Origin: a virus | Length of the DNA stretch: 26,785 nucleotides | IMG/VR virus record: IMGVR_UViG_3300046413_001143 | Location: 1-26,785 of that record | Reading direction: 5' to 3' (one strand) | In this document: positions 15,028 to 22,522 of the stretch, one piece after another | Position numbering within the stretch: the first letter of the stretch is position 1 | How the letters are laid out: each line of letters begins with the position of its first letter | Position numbers and translations under genes: made by a program | Notes under the pieces: model-generated | What the model was told of the DNA's origin: nothing | What the model saw: the letters and a program-made list of their open reading frames with translations, nothing else | Database searches by the model: none

Positions 15028-16564
15028 CTCTAACATTATTAATTACACAATCAGTTGATAATATAGTGGTTGCTACTGAAGCCGCATTAATTAACGCGCT
15101 TTTAGTAACTAATAAAGGATCTATAATTCCGGCTTTTACCATATCTACCGTATTTCCTGTAACCACGTCTAATCCTCTACCATCTTCATCTGGATCTACG
15201 TATTCTTGTATACCAGCATTGCGCAATATTGTTTCATAAGGTTTACGTATAGCACAATATAATACTTCTTCACCAATACTTTCTGGCTTTAAATTTTGAG
15301 AAGCATTTAATAAAGCAATACCGCCTCCAGAGACAATACCGTCTTTTATTGCGGCTTTAGTGGCGCAGATAGCATCTTCTACTCTATCTCTTTTTTCTTT
15401 TAATTCAATATCAGAATTAGCGCCTATTTTAACTGTAGCAACTTTAGCTTTTAATCTAGCTAATCTTTTTTCTATTTGAATTACTTTATTTGGGTTGTTT
15501 TCTTTTTTAAGATCTTGTTGTAGTTTATTTGTAACTTCTTCAATACTTTCGTTTGTTTCAACTTTTATTATTGTTTCGTTTTTATCTGTTACACTACTTA
15601 AACACCTTCCTAAGTAATCAGGTTGTATGATATTCATATCGTCACCTAAATCTTCGTTGATTAATTTAGCACCTGTTAACAAGCATAAGTCACTAAGTGT
15701 TTCTGCTTTACTAACACCATATGTAGGTGCGTTGATAATATTTATCTTTATATTACCTTTCATCTTATTCATTGCTAAAGCATTCATAACTTGCTTATCA
15801 ACGTCAGCAATGATTAATAAGCTCTCGTTGTTTTTAATTACATATTCTAATACCGGTTGTATTTTCCTAATGTTTTCTACGTGAGATTCTACTATTAGTA
15901 CTAACGGGTTATTAAGTTCTGCAATACCTCTGTTTTTATCAGTAATAAAATTATTACTAATTAAACCTTTTTCATATTGAACACCGTCAATGAGCTCTAC
16001 TGTTGTTTCTGGTTGGTTGTTTATTTCCATAATAACAACACCTGTTTCGTCAACCATATCAAAAGCTTTACCTATAGTACTACCTAGCTCAATGTCGTTG
16101 TTAGCTGATATTGTTGCCACTTGTGTAATTTTTTTACCACTTACAGTTTTAGAGTTTTTTGTTATGTACTCTATTGTTTTAACAACACCTTTATTAATAC
16201 CTTCTTTCATGGCTCTTACATCGTCTAATAAACTATGTGACTCAGCTTCTTTTAATATAGCATGAGCTAGTATAGTAGCTGTTGTAGTCCCATCACCCGC
16301 TTCTTTTACTGTACGTTGAGCAGCTTGCTTTATAAGTGTAGCACCTATATTTTCTAGCGGATCTCTTAGTGTTATACTGTTTGCTACGGTAACACCATCT
16401 TTTGTTATTTGTGGAGAGCCTGTGTTGTCTTCTATTATAACACACTTACCACTTGCGCCTAGTGTTGAGCCTACTGCATTTGTTAGTTTCTCAACACCAG
16501 TTAACACTTGACTTTTAGCTGTTTCACCAAAAGCCAAGTCTTTAACTAGCTTTATTTCTTCCAT
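15011..16564 (-). CDS. groEL: Chaperonin GroEL
   Basis: A 517-aa group I chaperonin, shorter than the usual about 540-550 aa. The nucleotide site is intact: DGTTTATILA at about 91-100 and Asp397 in RVEDAICATKAAIKDG, followed by GIVSGGGIALL. The apical domain is present at about 190-375 with SNNFITDK and the KMKGNIKINIINAPTYG stretch. The C-terminus stops at CVINNVRDESNR and lacks the Gly-Gly-Met tail of bacterial GroEL. Role: ATP-driven folding, presumably of phage virion proteins given its place between fibre and head genes. The A/T-rich leader (TTAATTAAATATA) has no Shine-Dalgarno sequence. It is well separated from host-type sequence and probably an old phage gene. Confidence 0.96.
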   Translation of the reverse strand: MEEIKLVKDLAFGETAKSQVLTGVEKLTNAVGSTLGASGKCVIIEDNTGSPQITKDGVTVANSITLRDPLENIGATLIKQAAQRTVKEAGDGTTTATILAHAILKEAESHSLLDDVRAMKEGINKGVVKTIEYITKNSKTVSGKKITQVATISANNDIELGSTIGKAFDMVDETGVVIMEINNQPETTVELIDGVQYEKGLISNNFITDKNRGIAELNNPLVLIVESHVENIRKIQPVLEYVIKNNESLLIIADVDKQVMNALAMNKMKGNIKINIINAPTYGVSKAETLSDLCLLTGAKLINEDLGDDMNIIQPDYLGRCLSSVTDKNETIIKVETNESIEEVTNKLQQDLKKENNPNKVIQIEKRLARLKAKVATVKIGANSDIELKEKRDRVEDAICATKAAIKDGIVSGGGIALLNASQNLKPESIGEEVLYCAIRKPYETILRNAGIQEYVDPDEDGRGLDVVTGNTVDMVKAGIIDPLLVTKSALINAASVATTILSTDCVINNVRDESNR

Positions 16565-16596
16565 TATATTTAATTAAATTATATTTATATGAATAC

Positions 16597-16887
16597 TTAC
16601 TCGAAGGTTTTAACTACTTTCGGTCCTTTGGTAAACTCTAGCTTTTTAGTGTAGTGCTCAATAGAACTGTCTATTGCAGCTTCTGCGCCTGCTATTGTTT
16701 CTCTCCTGGTAACATCGATCCAATCATCTGAATCTAACTGCTTGTATTCGGTTTGTAAAAACCCATTAGGTAGTTGAACTATTCTCCAGTTTTTCTTCTG
16801 AACAATATGTTTCCATAACTTAATGGTTTCTTCGTTTGGTTGTGGTGCACTAGACCACGTATTAGTGCGGGTATATAAAAACGTCAT
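16597..16887 (-). CDS. Small conserved hypothetical protein
   Basis: A 96-aa protein. The N-terminal part has a strand-rich pattern (KKNWRIVQLPNGFLQTEYKQ). The C-terminal part, WIDVTRRETIAGAEAAIDSS followed by IEHYTKKLEFTKGPKVVKTFE, looks highly conserved: I associate this ending with a small protein recurrent in marine phages. No function is known to me. It lies between GroEL (32-base gap) and the nucleotidyltransferase, with a 59-base upstream spacer holding a short palindrome. Confidence 0.65.
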   Translation of the reverse strand: MTFLYTRTNTWSSAPQPNEETIKLWKHIVQKKNWRIVQLPNGFLQTEYKQLDSDDWIDVTRRETIAGAEAAIDSSIEHYTKKLEFTKGPKVVKTFE

Positions 16888-16922
16888 TGTATTTGGTTTA
16901 AGTTAAACGTTGGTTATTATAT

Positions 16923-16938
16923 ACTATCACTTGATAGT
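16923..16938. promoter_or_regulatory. 16-base palindrome between genes
   Basis: ACTATCA, two central bases, TGATAGT: a perfect 7-base inverted repeat 9 bases beyond the stop of the nucleotidyltransferase gene and 36 bases before the next start on the leftward transcript. No T-run follows, so it is not a classical terminator; an operator or processing hairpin is possible. Confidence 0.35.
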
Positions 16939-16946
16939 TCGGTTAT

Positions 16947-17369
16947 TTAATATTTTTTCTTTTTAAAAGCTTTAGTTTCTTCTATATTACCTGGATAATA
17001 CTTGTTTGTTATTAAAGAATATTTAGGTAGATCATAAGTTTCTCCAAATTGAGTCCAGTTACCATTGTCTAAATCTTTAGCGGTGTAATAAGTTATGTCC
17101 ATTATAAAGAAATTACCTAGCTCGTTTTCAGGTCTATATATACCATTTACATAGCTTGTAATCTCTCTTGGATGTAGTTGACAACATGGACATCTTTTTA
17201 TTTCATTTACATAAATACCTACGTCTAAGTCTGAATCAACTTTAAAATCACCACTTACTCTACTGCCGTAAACTACTATATCTAAATACTCTTTATCACC
17301 TACTATTTCTATTATTCTATTTAGAAGTTTAGCTTTGTCTTGATTATCCCAGTGTTGTATTAATTTCAT
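16947..17369 (-). CDS. Pol-beta-type nucleotidyltransferase
   Basis: A 140-aa protein with the minimal nucleotidyltransferase signature VVYGSRVSGDFKVDSDLDVG: Gly35-Ser36 and the metal-binding Asp47 and Asp49, with a third acidic residue likely at Asp91 (FFIMDITYY). A CPCC cluster (Cys60, 62, 63) followed by HP is inserted after the second strand and could bind a metal. The substrate is unknown: members of this superfamily transfer nucleotides to RNA, proteins (AMPylation) or small molecules. It ends one base before the S74 fibre gene's stop region (2-base spacing). It may modify host tRNA or protein. The catalytic fold is secure; the role is open. Confidence 0.8.
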   Translation of the reverse strand: MKLIQHWDNQDKAKLLNRIIEIVGDKEYLDIVVYGSRVSGDFKVDSDLDVGIYVNEIKRCPCCQLHPREITSYVNGIYRPENELGNFFIMDITYYTAKDLDNGNWTQFGETYDLPKYSLITNKYYPGNIEETKAFKKKKY

Positions 17370-17370
17370 G

Positions 17371-18270
17371 CTATAACTGCTTAAACTCTACGTCTATCAT
17401 GCTATAGTCTACCATGTCATAACCACCTTTATCTACACTAACAGCTCTCCATGGAACTTCGTCTGACATAACGCCTTGAAATTTACCTGTGCCATAATTA
17501 TTAGCGTATTTGACTTTATATTGAAACTCGTATATGTTAATTCCACTTGGTGATTGACCTATAAGCTTGATGTTTTTCTTTAATCTTCTATCACTACTAG
17601 TAACTGATGTAACAACACCATCTTTTATTACAAATGTTAAAGAAGCAGAGTTGTTACCATTTCTAACTGTAAAGGTAGATGTTATACCTGCTGAATTATC
17701 AGAAGATTTATACTTAGCTCTTATTGATCCTGTACCAACACTAGTGCCATCGTCTACAGTTACAGACGATCCATCTATTACTATTTGAGGAGAAGAATCA
17801 TTTGCTGGTCCTCTTAGTTTTAAAGAGCCACCTGTTCCGCCTCCTACAAAAGTAGTTTGACCATCTGATATTAAACAATATTCTGACCCTGTCATGCCTT
17901 GTGTTCCTAAAAAGCCATAATTAGAACTACCGGCCCAAATTCCTATTTCCATACCACCATCACTACCAGGAAACACTGTATTACTACTAAATGTTTTAAT
18001 ACCTGCTACTGTTTGGTTGGTTGTTGTAAGCACTGCTCCACTAAGTGAATCTATATATCCAGCACCATTTGTTAATTGATTGTTGTTAGTAGGTATCGTA
18101 GCGCTACTAAAAGCATTAGTACCTAGATCTTTTTTTTTAATTATTCCAGACTCTTCAAACAGAGCACTTACTGTTTCTTGATTTGCTGCTGCAATACTAG
18201 ATAGGGTTAGTGTGCTAGAAAAAGTACTAGCACCACTAACTGTTAATCCGTCTATAAATGTTACTGCCAT
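17371..18270 (-). CDS. Tail fibre/adhesin with Peptidase_S74 intramolecular chaperone
   Basis: A 299-aa protein starting MAVTFIDGLTVSGASTFSST. The N-terminal 200 residues are Ser/Thr/Gly-rich beta-type fibre sequence. The last 74 residues begin at Ser226 with SDRRLKKNIKLIG and continue YEFQYKVKYANNYGTGKFQG and MSDEVPW, the pattern of the endosialidase-type S74 chaperone domain; autocleavage is expected at the Ser of SDRR. Role: host recognition, with the C-terminal domain guiding trimer folding and then cleaved off. The N-terminus MAVxFxD is shared with the 560-aa fibre upstream, suggesting common attachment. Confidence 0.85.
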   Translation of the reverse strand: MAVTFIDGLTVSGASTFSSTLTLSSIAAANQETVSALFEESGIIKKKDLGTNAFSSATIPTNNNQLTNGAGYIDSLSGAVLTTTNQTVAGIKTFSSNTVFPGSDGGMEIGIWAGSSNYGFLGTQGMTGSEYCLISDGQTTFVGGGTGGSLKLRGPANDSSPQIVIDGSSVTVDDGTSVGTGSIRAKYKSSDNSAGITSTFTVRNGNNSASLTFVIKDGVVTSVTSSDRRLKKNIKLIGQSPSGINIYEFQYKVKYANNYGTGKFQGVMSDEVPWRAVSVDKGGYDMVDYSMIDVEFKQL

Positions 18271-18296
18271 TTAATTTAATTTTATTTTATTTTTTG

Positions 18297-19979
18297 TTAA
18301 TCTATAACAGTTATTAAAGCTGTTATGTCTCCAGCTGATAAACTTGTTGCCGTAGTAACTGTTACTACATTAACAGAAGTTCTAACAACTTTAGCAAATA
18401 CTGTTTCAAAAGTACTACTGTCATATAATTGTACTATAACTTTTTGACTATTTAAATTGTGTGTAAACGCGTGTGAGGTACCGCTGCCACTATTTGTTCC
18501 ATCAAACTCTCTTGCTGTTATTCTAGCATCTACTTCTGTATCAAAATCCGTAACAGCTGTATGTGGTATTGCTATTGTTTGATTAACAGCGGAAGTTACT
18601 TGACCTTTAGCATTTATCGCAATCTTTGACACTGCAGTAGCAGATCCATAAGTAGCTGCTGTTACTCCTGAATCTTTAAGTGTAACTTCACCTGCAGCAC
18701 TAACATCAAAGCTAGCAACTGTAAAACTTGCAATACCAGGTGTTATGTTTGTAGCTAAACCTATGTTGTTTTGAACAGTTACCCAATTTGCTAGTGTAGT
18801 TGGATTATCTTGTTGTGCTATTAAGAAATCACCTACTTCAACAGTTTCAGTAAAGAAAGAACCAGCTGCTGTTACAACATATGCCCAACCTTTCTTAATA
18901 CTTGCTGATGGAGATGAATCAAGATCTGGCGTGTTAGTAGCGGCATTGTAGCCTCCTTGAAATACTAAGTTACCAACTATATTTGTATCAACATAGTTTT
19001 TAGTAGCGGCATCTTGAGCAGCTGTTGGATCTAATAAGCTAGTTATTTTCTTACTATTAAAATTTACGTTGCCAGTTGGAGCACCCCATACACTTAAAGG
19101 TACGTTCTCCATTGTTATTAACCCTTGATTTGATCCATCATTAAGAAAAACAATTTTATCTTCTGCCGCAGAAGCTAAACCAACATCACTTAATTCTTCT
19201 AAGTCTAAAGTAAAAGTTGCAGTATCAGTTGCTGAAGTAGCTGTGTCTATACCAACGCCACCTGTTAAAGTTAATGTATTACCATCTGATATTGTTTGGT
19301 TTGAACCACTATCACCTGCAACTGTAAAAGAACTCATTGATCCAGATCCTGTAGCTGCAATGGTTACTTGACCAGAGCCGTTGTTAGTAGTTGTAATACC
19401 TGTACCTGCTGCTAAAGTTATAGTACCTGAGTTTGCTATAGTAGAATTACTACCTGATGTCGATGCTAATGTTATGCCATCATAAGGTCTTGCATTTGCA
19501 ATAGTTATAGTTCCAGATCCATTGTTAGTAGTTGTAATACCCGTGCCTTCAGCAAAAGTCATTGTACCACCTGCTGTAACAACACTTGGAGATCCACTAC
19601 TTGCTGCAAACTCATATTCAATACTTGCGGGGTTAAAAGTAGTCCACGGTACATTAACAACAGCTTGATTGCTTGAGTTAAGTTGTATACCATATGTTCT
19701 ACCTGAAGTAGTTGAAACTAAATTAGCTGCAACTGATTGATCTGTATCAGAAAAAAGTTTTACTGATCCTAAAGTAGTTGAAGTAGCTGCTTCTACTGTA
19801 GTATCTGCTGTTAAGTTTACCCAAGTTGATCCACTGTAATACTTCATCGTATTACTCGTAGTATTAAATATTACATCTCCCGCGTTTGCACTTCCAGGGT
19901 CTGAAGCTAAATTTTCTAATCTAGCGTTTAATAACTGATTGTCGTTTAAATCTAAGTTATCTAAAAATTTTACTGCCAT
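18297..19979 (-). CDS. Tail fibre protein
   Basis: A 560-aa Ser/Thr/Ala/Gly-rich beta protein. Residues 1-56 (MAVKFLDNLDLNDNQLLNAR to MKYYSGSTWVNL) form an N-terminal module typical of fibre attachment. Residues 145-161 and 192-208 are near-identical repeats (GTGITTTNNGSG...TIA). The stretch DPTAAQDAATKNYVDTNI and then KGWAYVVTAAGSFFTETVEV with GDFLIAQQDNP are motifs shared by many marine phage fibres. The end (about 506-560) starts THNLN and resembles the end of the 163-aa protein. Role: host receptor binding. There is no S74 domain; the next gene supplies one. Confidence 0.8.
   Translation of the reverse strand: MAVKFLDNLDLNDNQLLNARLENLASDPGSANAGDVIFNTTSNTMKYYSGSTWVNLTADTTVEAATSTTLGSVKLFSDTDQSVAANLVSTTSGRTYGIQLNSSNQAVVNVPWTTFNPASIEYEFAASSGSPSVVTAGGTMTFAEGTGITTTNNGSGTITIANARPYDGITLASTSGSNSTIANSGTITLAAGTGITTTNNGSGQVTIAATGSGSMSSFTVAGDSGSNQTISDGNTLTLTGGVGIDTATSATDTATFTLDLEELSDVGLASAAEDKIVFLNDGSNQGLITMENVPLSVWGAPTGNVNFNSKKITSLLDPTAAQDAATKNYVDTNIVGNLVFQGGYNAATNTPDLDSSPSASIKKGWAYVVTAAGSFFTETVEVGDFLIAQQDNPTTLANWVTVQNNIGLATNITPGIASFTVASFDVSAAGEVTLKDSGVTAATYGSATAVSKIAINAKGQVTSAVNQTIAIPHTAVTDFDTEVDARITAREFDGTNSGSGTSHAFTHNLNSQKVIVQLYDSSTFETVFAKVVRTSVNVVTVTTATSLSAGDITALITVID
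19381..19531. repeat. Direct repeat within the fibre gene
   Basis: The 20-base sequence TTGTTAGTAGTTGTAATACC occurs exactly at 19381-19400 and 19512-19531, with similar flanks, and codes (minus strand) for the repeated GITTTNN segment of the 560-aa fibre. It is a possible site of recombination between fibre repeats. Confidence 0.7.
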
Positions 19980-19983
19980 TTTT

Positions 19984-20475
19984 TTAGTTTAAGTATGCTT
20001 CCCCTGAAAAAGGAGCACTGAATGTTATTACTAATGAATTAGTATTTGTATAGGTTACATCACCTATTACAATTTGTTTACTTGTATCTACTACAGTTAC
20101 TGATGGAAACTTGTTTAAATTATGTGTTATGTTCCACGTAGCTGAAGGTACGCCTTGTGTAAATACAAAGTTAGCATCATCATTTAACGATGCTATTGAA
20201 ATCTCGTTAGCGGATAATGAAGTTAAACTTATACCAGTACTTGCTTTTAAACGTACTGAAGAAACTGTTGCATCGCTGTCTGTTAGTTTTATATCCGCAT
20301 AGTTTGACGGCGAGGCTACAACTTCCGATGTTAATGTATAAGTAGTGTTTACTAAAGTTTTAAGATCAGTTAGCTTAACTTGTTTTGTACGCTTACCGTC
20401 TCCCATGTCGGAGATGATCATTCGATCTTCCCCGACGGGAGTAGTTTTTAATGGGTAAGAATATATAACAGCCAC
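19984..20475 (-). CDS. Tail/fibre-associated protein
   Basis: A 163-aa protein starting MAVIYSYPLKTTPVGEDRMI. The N-terminal YSYP...D.MIISDMGDGKRTKQVKL pattern is one I know from short fibre/baseplate-linked proteins of cyanobacterial and Bacteroidota phages. The C-terminal 47 residues begin WNITHNLN and are beta-rich, similar to the end of the next fibre (THNLN...V.V.D). It stands first in the fibre cluster, 4 bases before the 560-aa gene. Likely a connector or small receptor-binding protein. Confidence 0.65.
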   Translation of the reverse strand: MAVIYSYPLKTTPVGEDRMIISDMGDGKRTKQVKLTDLKTLVNTTYTLTSEVVASPSNYADIKLTDSDATVSSVRLKASTGISLTSLSANEISIASLNDDANFVFTQGVPSATWNITHNLNKFPSVTVVDTSKQIVIGDVTYTNTNSLVITFSAPFSGEAYLN

Positions 20476-20484
20476 AAAATGATC

Positions 20485-21510
20485 TTATTTCTTGTGACCC
20501 ATTTTAGGTCCTTTCATATGCTTTGATAAGATCATGCCAGGTCCTGACATTCCAGGTCTTCCACTTTGTCTTGTGTAGTTACTCATGTTTCTTCCTGAAG
20601 CTTGGTTACCATATTGAATTCTCATCATTGATGGTCCGCCTTTCATACCTGCTCTCATCATAGGCATAGACTTTTTAGCCATAGCATTTCCATCAGACAT
20701 AGATCCTAAGTTAGCTCCTTTGCCTCTCTCTTCTTTCTTAGCTTCTCTCATAGCTTGCTCATCTTCCATACCAGGTCCGAATTTTTTGTATGCTGCTTTA
20801 GCGTCACTCTTAATAGGATCTACTATGTTATCTTTAACAAAGTTCTCTCCAAAAGTTTTGTTCTTAGCATCTACTACTGATTTAGCAGCAGATTTTACTT
20901 TTTTCTTACCTGCTTTATATAAAGTACTAGCTTCATCTGCAAAAGATTTTGCTCCATATTCAAAACCTGCTTTTACATTTTTAGCAGCTTGCTTCATATC
21001 TTTCATCATAGCTGGTTGCTTGCCCATTTCTGGTTGACCACTAGCTGCAGATACTACTGCTTTAGCTCTTTTCTTTACTTCTTTAGCTACACCTTTAGCT
21101 TTACCACCAGCTTTCTTAGCGGCTTTACCTACTGCTTTAGCAGCTTTAACCCCTGGATTTGCTTTAATAGCTTTAGTCGCCGCTTTACCTACTTTTTTAG
21201 CTCCAGCTTTAGCTTTAGCTTTTACTTTCTTTCCAATCTCTTGTCTTTTAGCTTTATTTGCTGCTGCTTTCTTTCTTAATTCTCCAGCTCTTGCTGTATT
21301 TTTAGACGCTTTATCTTTTTTTACTCCTGCTTTAGCTCTTTTTACTGCAGCTTTAGCTCCTTTTCCTTTAGCTTCTAATTTATCAGCTCTTTTTTCTTTT
21401 CTGTCAGCACGCTTTTCTTGTCGTGCAGCTCTTTTATCTTTAGCTTTAGCTCTTCCTTTTTTAGAAAGACGCTTACCTGCGACTGCTGCCGCTACTACTG
21501 GTAATGCCAT
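20485..21510 (-). CDS. Histone H1-like Lys/Ala-rich basic protein
   Basis: A 341-aa protein. Residues about 12-160 are almost only Lys, Ala, Arg and Gly in H1-like units (VGKAATKAIKANPGVKAAKA, VGKAAKKAGGKAKGVAKEVK). The middle (about 165-260) is helical and mixed charge. The C-terminal 70 residues are Met/Gly/Pro-rich with repeats such as KKSMPMMRAGMKGGPSMMRI and GPGMILSKHMKGPKMGHKK. The start MALPVVAAAVAG is short and hydrophobic. It is the first leftward gene after the divergent control region. Probable role: DNA compaction in the head or on host/phage DNA. It has resemblance in composition only; homology to histones is not implied. Confidence 0.6.
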   Translation of the reverse strand: MALPVVAAAVAGKRLSKKGRAKAKDKRAARQEKRADRKEKRADKLEAKGKGAKAAVKRAKAGVKKDKASKNTARAGELRKKAAANKAKRQEIGKKVKAKAKAGAKKVGKAATKAIKANPGVKAAKAVGKAAKKAGGKAKGVAKEVKKRAKAVVSAASGQPEMGKQPAMMKDMKQAAKNVKAGFEYGAKSFADEASTLYKAGKKKVKSAAKSVVDAKNKTFGENFVKDNIVDPIKSDAKAAYKKFGPGMEDEQAMREAKKEERGKGANLGSMSDGNAMAKKSMPMMRAGMKGGPSMMRIQYGNQASGRNMSNYTRQSGRPGMSGPGMILSKHMKGPKMGHKK

Positions 21511-21613
21511 AATTGTTTTTTTAAGTTTTTTGTTTTGTGTTATAGTTATAATTCTTCACCTTACGGTATAATATAGTTATTTACATGTATTTATTATAAT
21601 TTACCCTGGCTAA

Positions 21614-21671
21614 TAGTGACACTTGCCTGTTATTAGTACTTATTATAAGGCTAATGTCACTACTTTTTTTT
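21614..21671 (+). terminator. Large imperfect inverted repeat followed by T-run
   Basis: Arms TAGTGACA (21614-21621) and TGTCACTA (21655-21662) pair perfectly. After short mismatches GCCT (21625-21628) pairs with AGGC (21648-21651). Eight T follow from 21664. On the + strand this is terminator-shaped, yet no rightward gene lies to its left, so it may end a short rightward RNA, insulate the arms, or be an operator. Confidence 0.4.
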
Positions 21672-21840
21672 ATTATTAGAAGTATAGAACTATAGGGCTG
21701 CCCCACCACAATATAATTTTGTGTAAAATAGAAAATGAAATATTTTATTGCGGGTCCCCCATGTTTTTCAGAATATTATTATAATACTTTGATTGATCGC
21801 GATATATTATTGTGTCGATGCGTTTAGTAAATAAACATAC

Positions 21841-21867
21841 ATAGAAAATACGATACACAATGGATAA
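21841..21867 (+). promoter_or_regulatory. Rightward leader motif, copy 1
   Basis: ATAGAAAATACGA, 8 bases, GGATAA. It is the most diverged copy at the 5' end but keeps TACGA and the exact 8-base spacing. It lies 28 bases before the ATG at 21896. Confidence 0.5.
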
Positions 21868-21895
21868 CTAAATGTAAATAAATAATAATTAAACT

Positions 21896-22024
21896 ATGAA
21901 TAAAATAAAAATAAATATCGAGCTACTAATATTAAAAATATCTTTAATAGCTTTTGTATCAACAGTTATATATATGATAACTAACTTTGGAATAATTAAC
22001 TACATTTCCTTTAATGGAATTTAA
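21896..22024 (+). CDS. Small membrane protein
   Basis: A 42-aa frame MNKIKINIELLILKISLIAF to the stop at 22022-22024. A single hydrophobic segment (ISLIAFVSTVIYMITNFGII) predicts one membrane helix. The start follows the AAACT leader (TTAAACTATG) seen again before the next gene (AAAACTATG), which supports it. It is the first gene of the rightward arm. Unknown function; tiny membrane proteins are common among phage early genes. Confidence 0.45.
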   Translation: MNKIKINIELLILKISLIAFVSTVIYMITNFGIINYISFNGI

Positions 22025-22100
22025 TATAGTAAATTATTAAGATAATGTGTGTTGTACTTCTAAACTAAAATAAACAGTCAAACAAACATACACTCTTTGC

Positions 22101-22127
22101 AAACTAAAAACGAACTAACTTGGATAA
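22101..22127 (+). promoter_or_regulatory. Rightward leader motif, copy 2
   Basis: AAACTAAAAACGA, 8 bases, GGATAA. It sits in a 147-base spacer (22025-22171) otherwise made of A/T-rich sequence, 44 bases before the ATG at 22172. Confidence 0.5.
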
Positions 22128-22171
22128 CTAAATAAATAAAATAAATATAAACTAAATAAAAATATAAAACT

Positions 22172-22408
22172 ATGAAAACTAATAACTTAACTACTAAAAG
22201 ATTTGTAATAAGAAAATCTTTACTCGGAAATAATACAGTAATAACTTTTACTAACAATAAAAATGTCACGTTCACTTACGATCACGACGAAATTTACTCA
22301 ACATTTCAACAAAAATTTGAAGAAATGCCATGTTTCCAACAGTATAAATCTTATACAAATAGTAATACTGTTCCAAAATTCTGCAGAGAATTAAGTGAAA
22401 TATCTTAA
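22172..22408 (+). CDS. Small early protein, unknown
   Basis: A 78-aa protein (MKTNNLTTKRFVIRKSLLGN). The first 50 residues look beta-rich (TVITFTNNKNVTFTYDHDEI); the rest is helical with two Cys (MPCFQQYK, KFCRELSE). The start follows AAAACT. It forms its own unit between motif copies 2 and 3. I do not recognise a family. Confidence 0.6.
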   Translation: MKTNNLTTKRFVIRKSLLGNNTVITFTNNKNVTFTYDHDEIYSTFQQKFEEMPCFQQYKSYTNSNTVPKFCRELSEIS

Positions 22409-22477
22409 AAAACAAAAGTCTTAGTTGATAGTAATACTTTAGAGACTATAAATATAACGAACATATTACTCAGCACA

Positions 22478-22521
22478 TAGCCGAAATGGTTGGAAGTGAG
22501 ATTCGATTTCTCACTCGGTTA
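22478..22521 (+). ncRNA. tRNA acceptor/T-arm-like RNA element
   Basis: TAGCCGA (22478-22484) pairs with TCGGTTA (22515-22521) as a 7-bp outer stem with one G-T. GTGAGA (22496-22501) pairs with TCTCAC (22509-22514) around the 7-base loop TTCGATT, which is a T-loop consensus sequence. The two stems abut on the 3' side like acceptor and T arm. The 11-base 5' bulge AATGGTTGGAA contains a D-loop-like GGTTGG. No anticodon arm or CCA is present. It could be a deleted tRNA, a tRNA mimic or a terminator-like hairpin. Confidence 0.35.
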
Positions 22522-22522
22522 C

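Larger units (their letters stand above)
21511..21895. other. Divergent intergenic control region
   Basis: 385 bases without a convincing gene, separating the leftward and rightward arms, so both arms' promoters should lie here. It is AT-rich with isolated G/C clusters (GGGCTGCCCC near 21695, GCGGGTCCCCC near 21750, TCGCGA near 21797). It contains a 49-base imperfect inverted repeat followed by a T-run (21614-21671), a short CACAA...TTGTG inverted repeat at about 21707-21723, and copy 1 of the rightward leader motif at 21841-21867. I see no clear Bacteroidota TTTG/TAnnTTTG promoter. Confidence 0.7.

Noticed and set aside
15627-16265. Hydrophobic plus-strand frames opposite GroEL
   Set aside because: Antisense of a conserved chaperonin gene; the apparent membrane segments come from the complement of Lys/Asp/Glu codons.
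21780-21830. Host-type Bacteroidota promoter (TTTG ... TAnnTTTG) near 21791
   Set aside because: TTTG followed by TATTATTG is present but spacing is short and the second box is mismatched; too weak to call.
22478-22521. Canonical tRNA gene
   Set aside because: T-loop and acceptor-like stems are present, but the anticodon arm and a proper D arm are absent and the 3' end is not CCA; reported as tRNA-like only.
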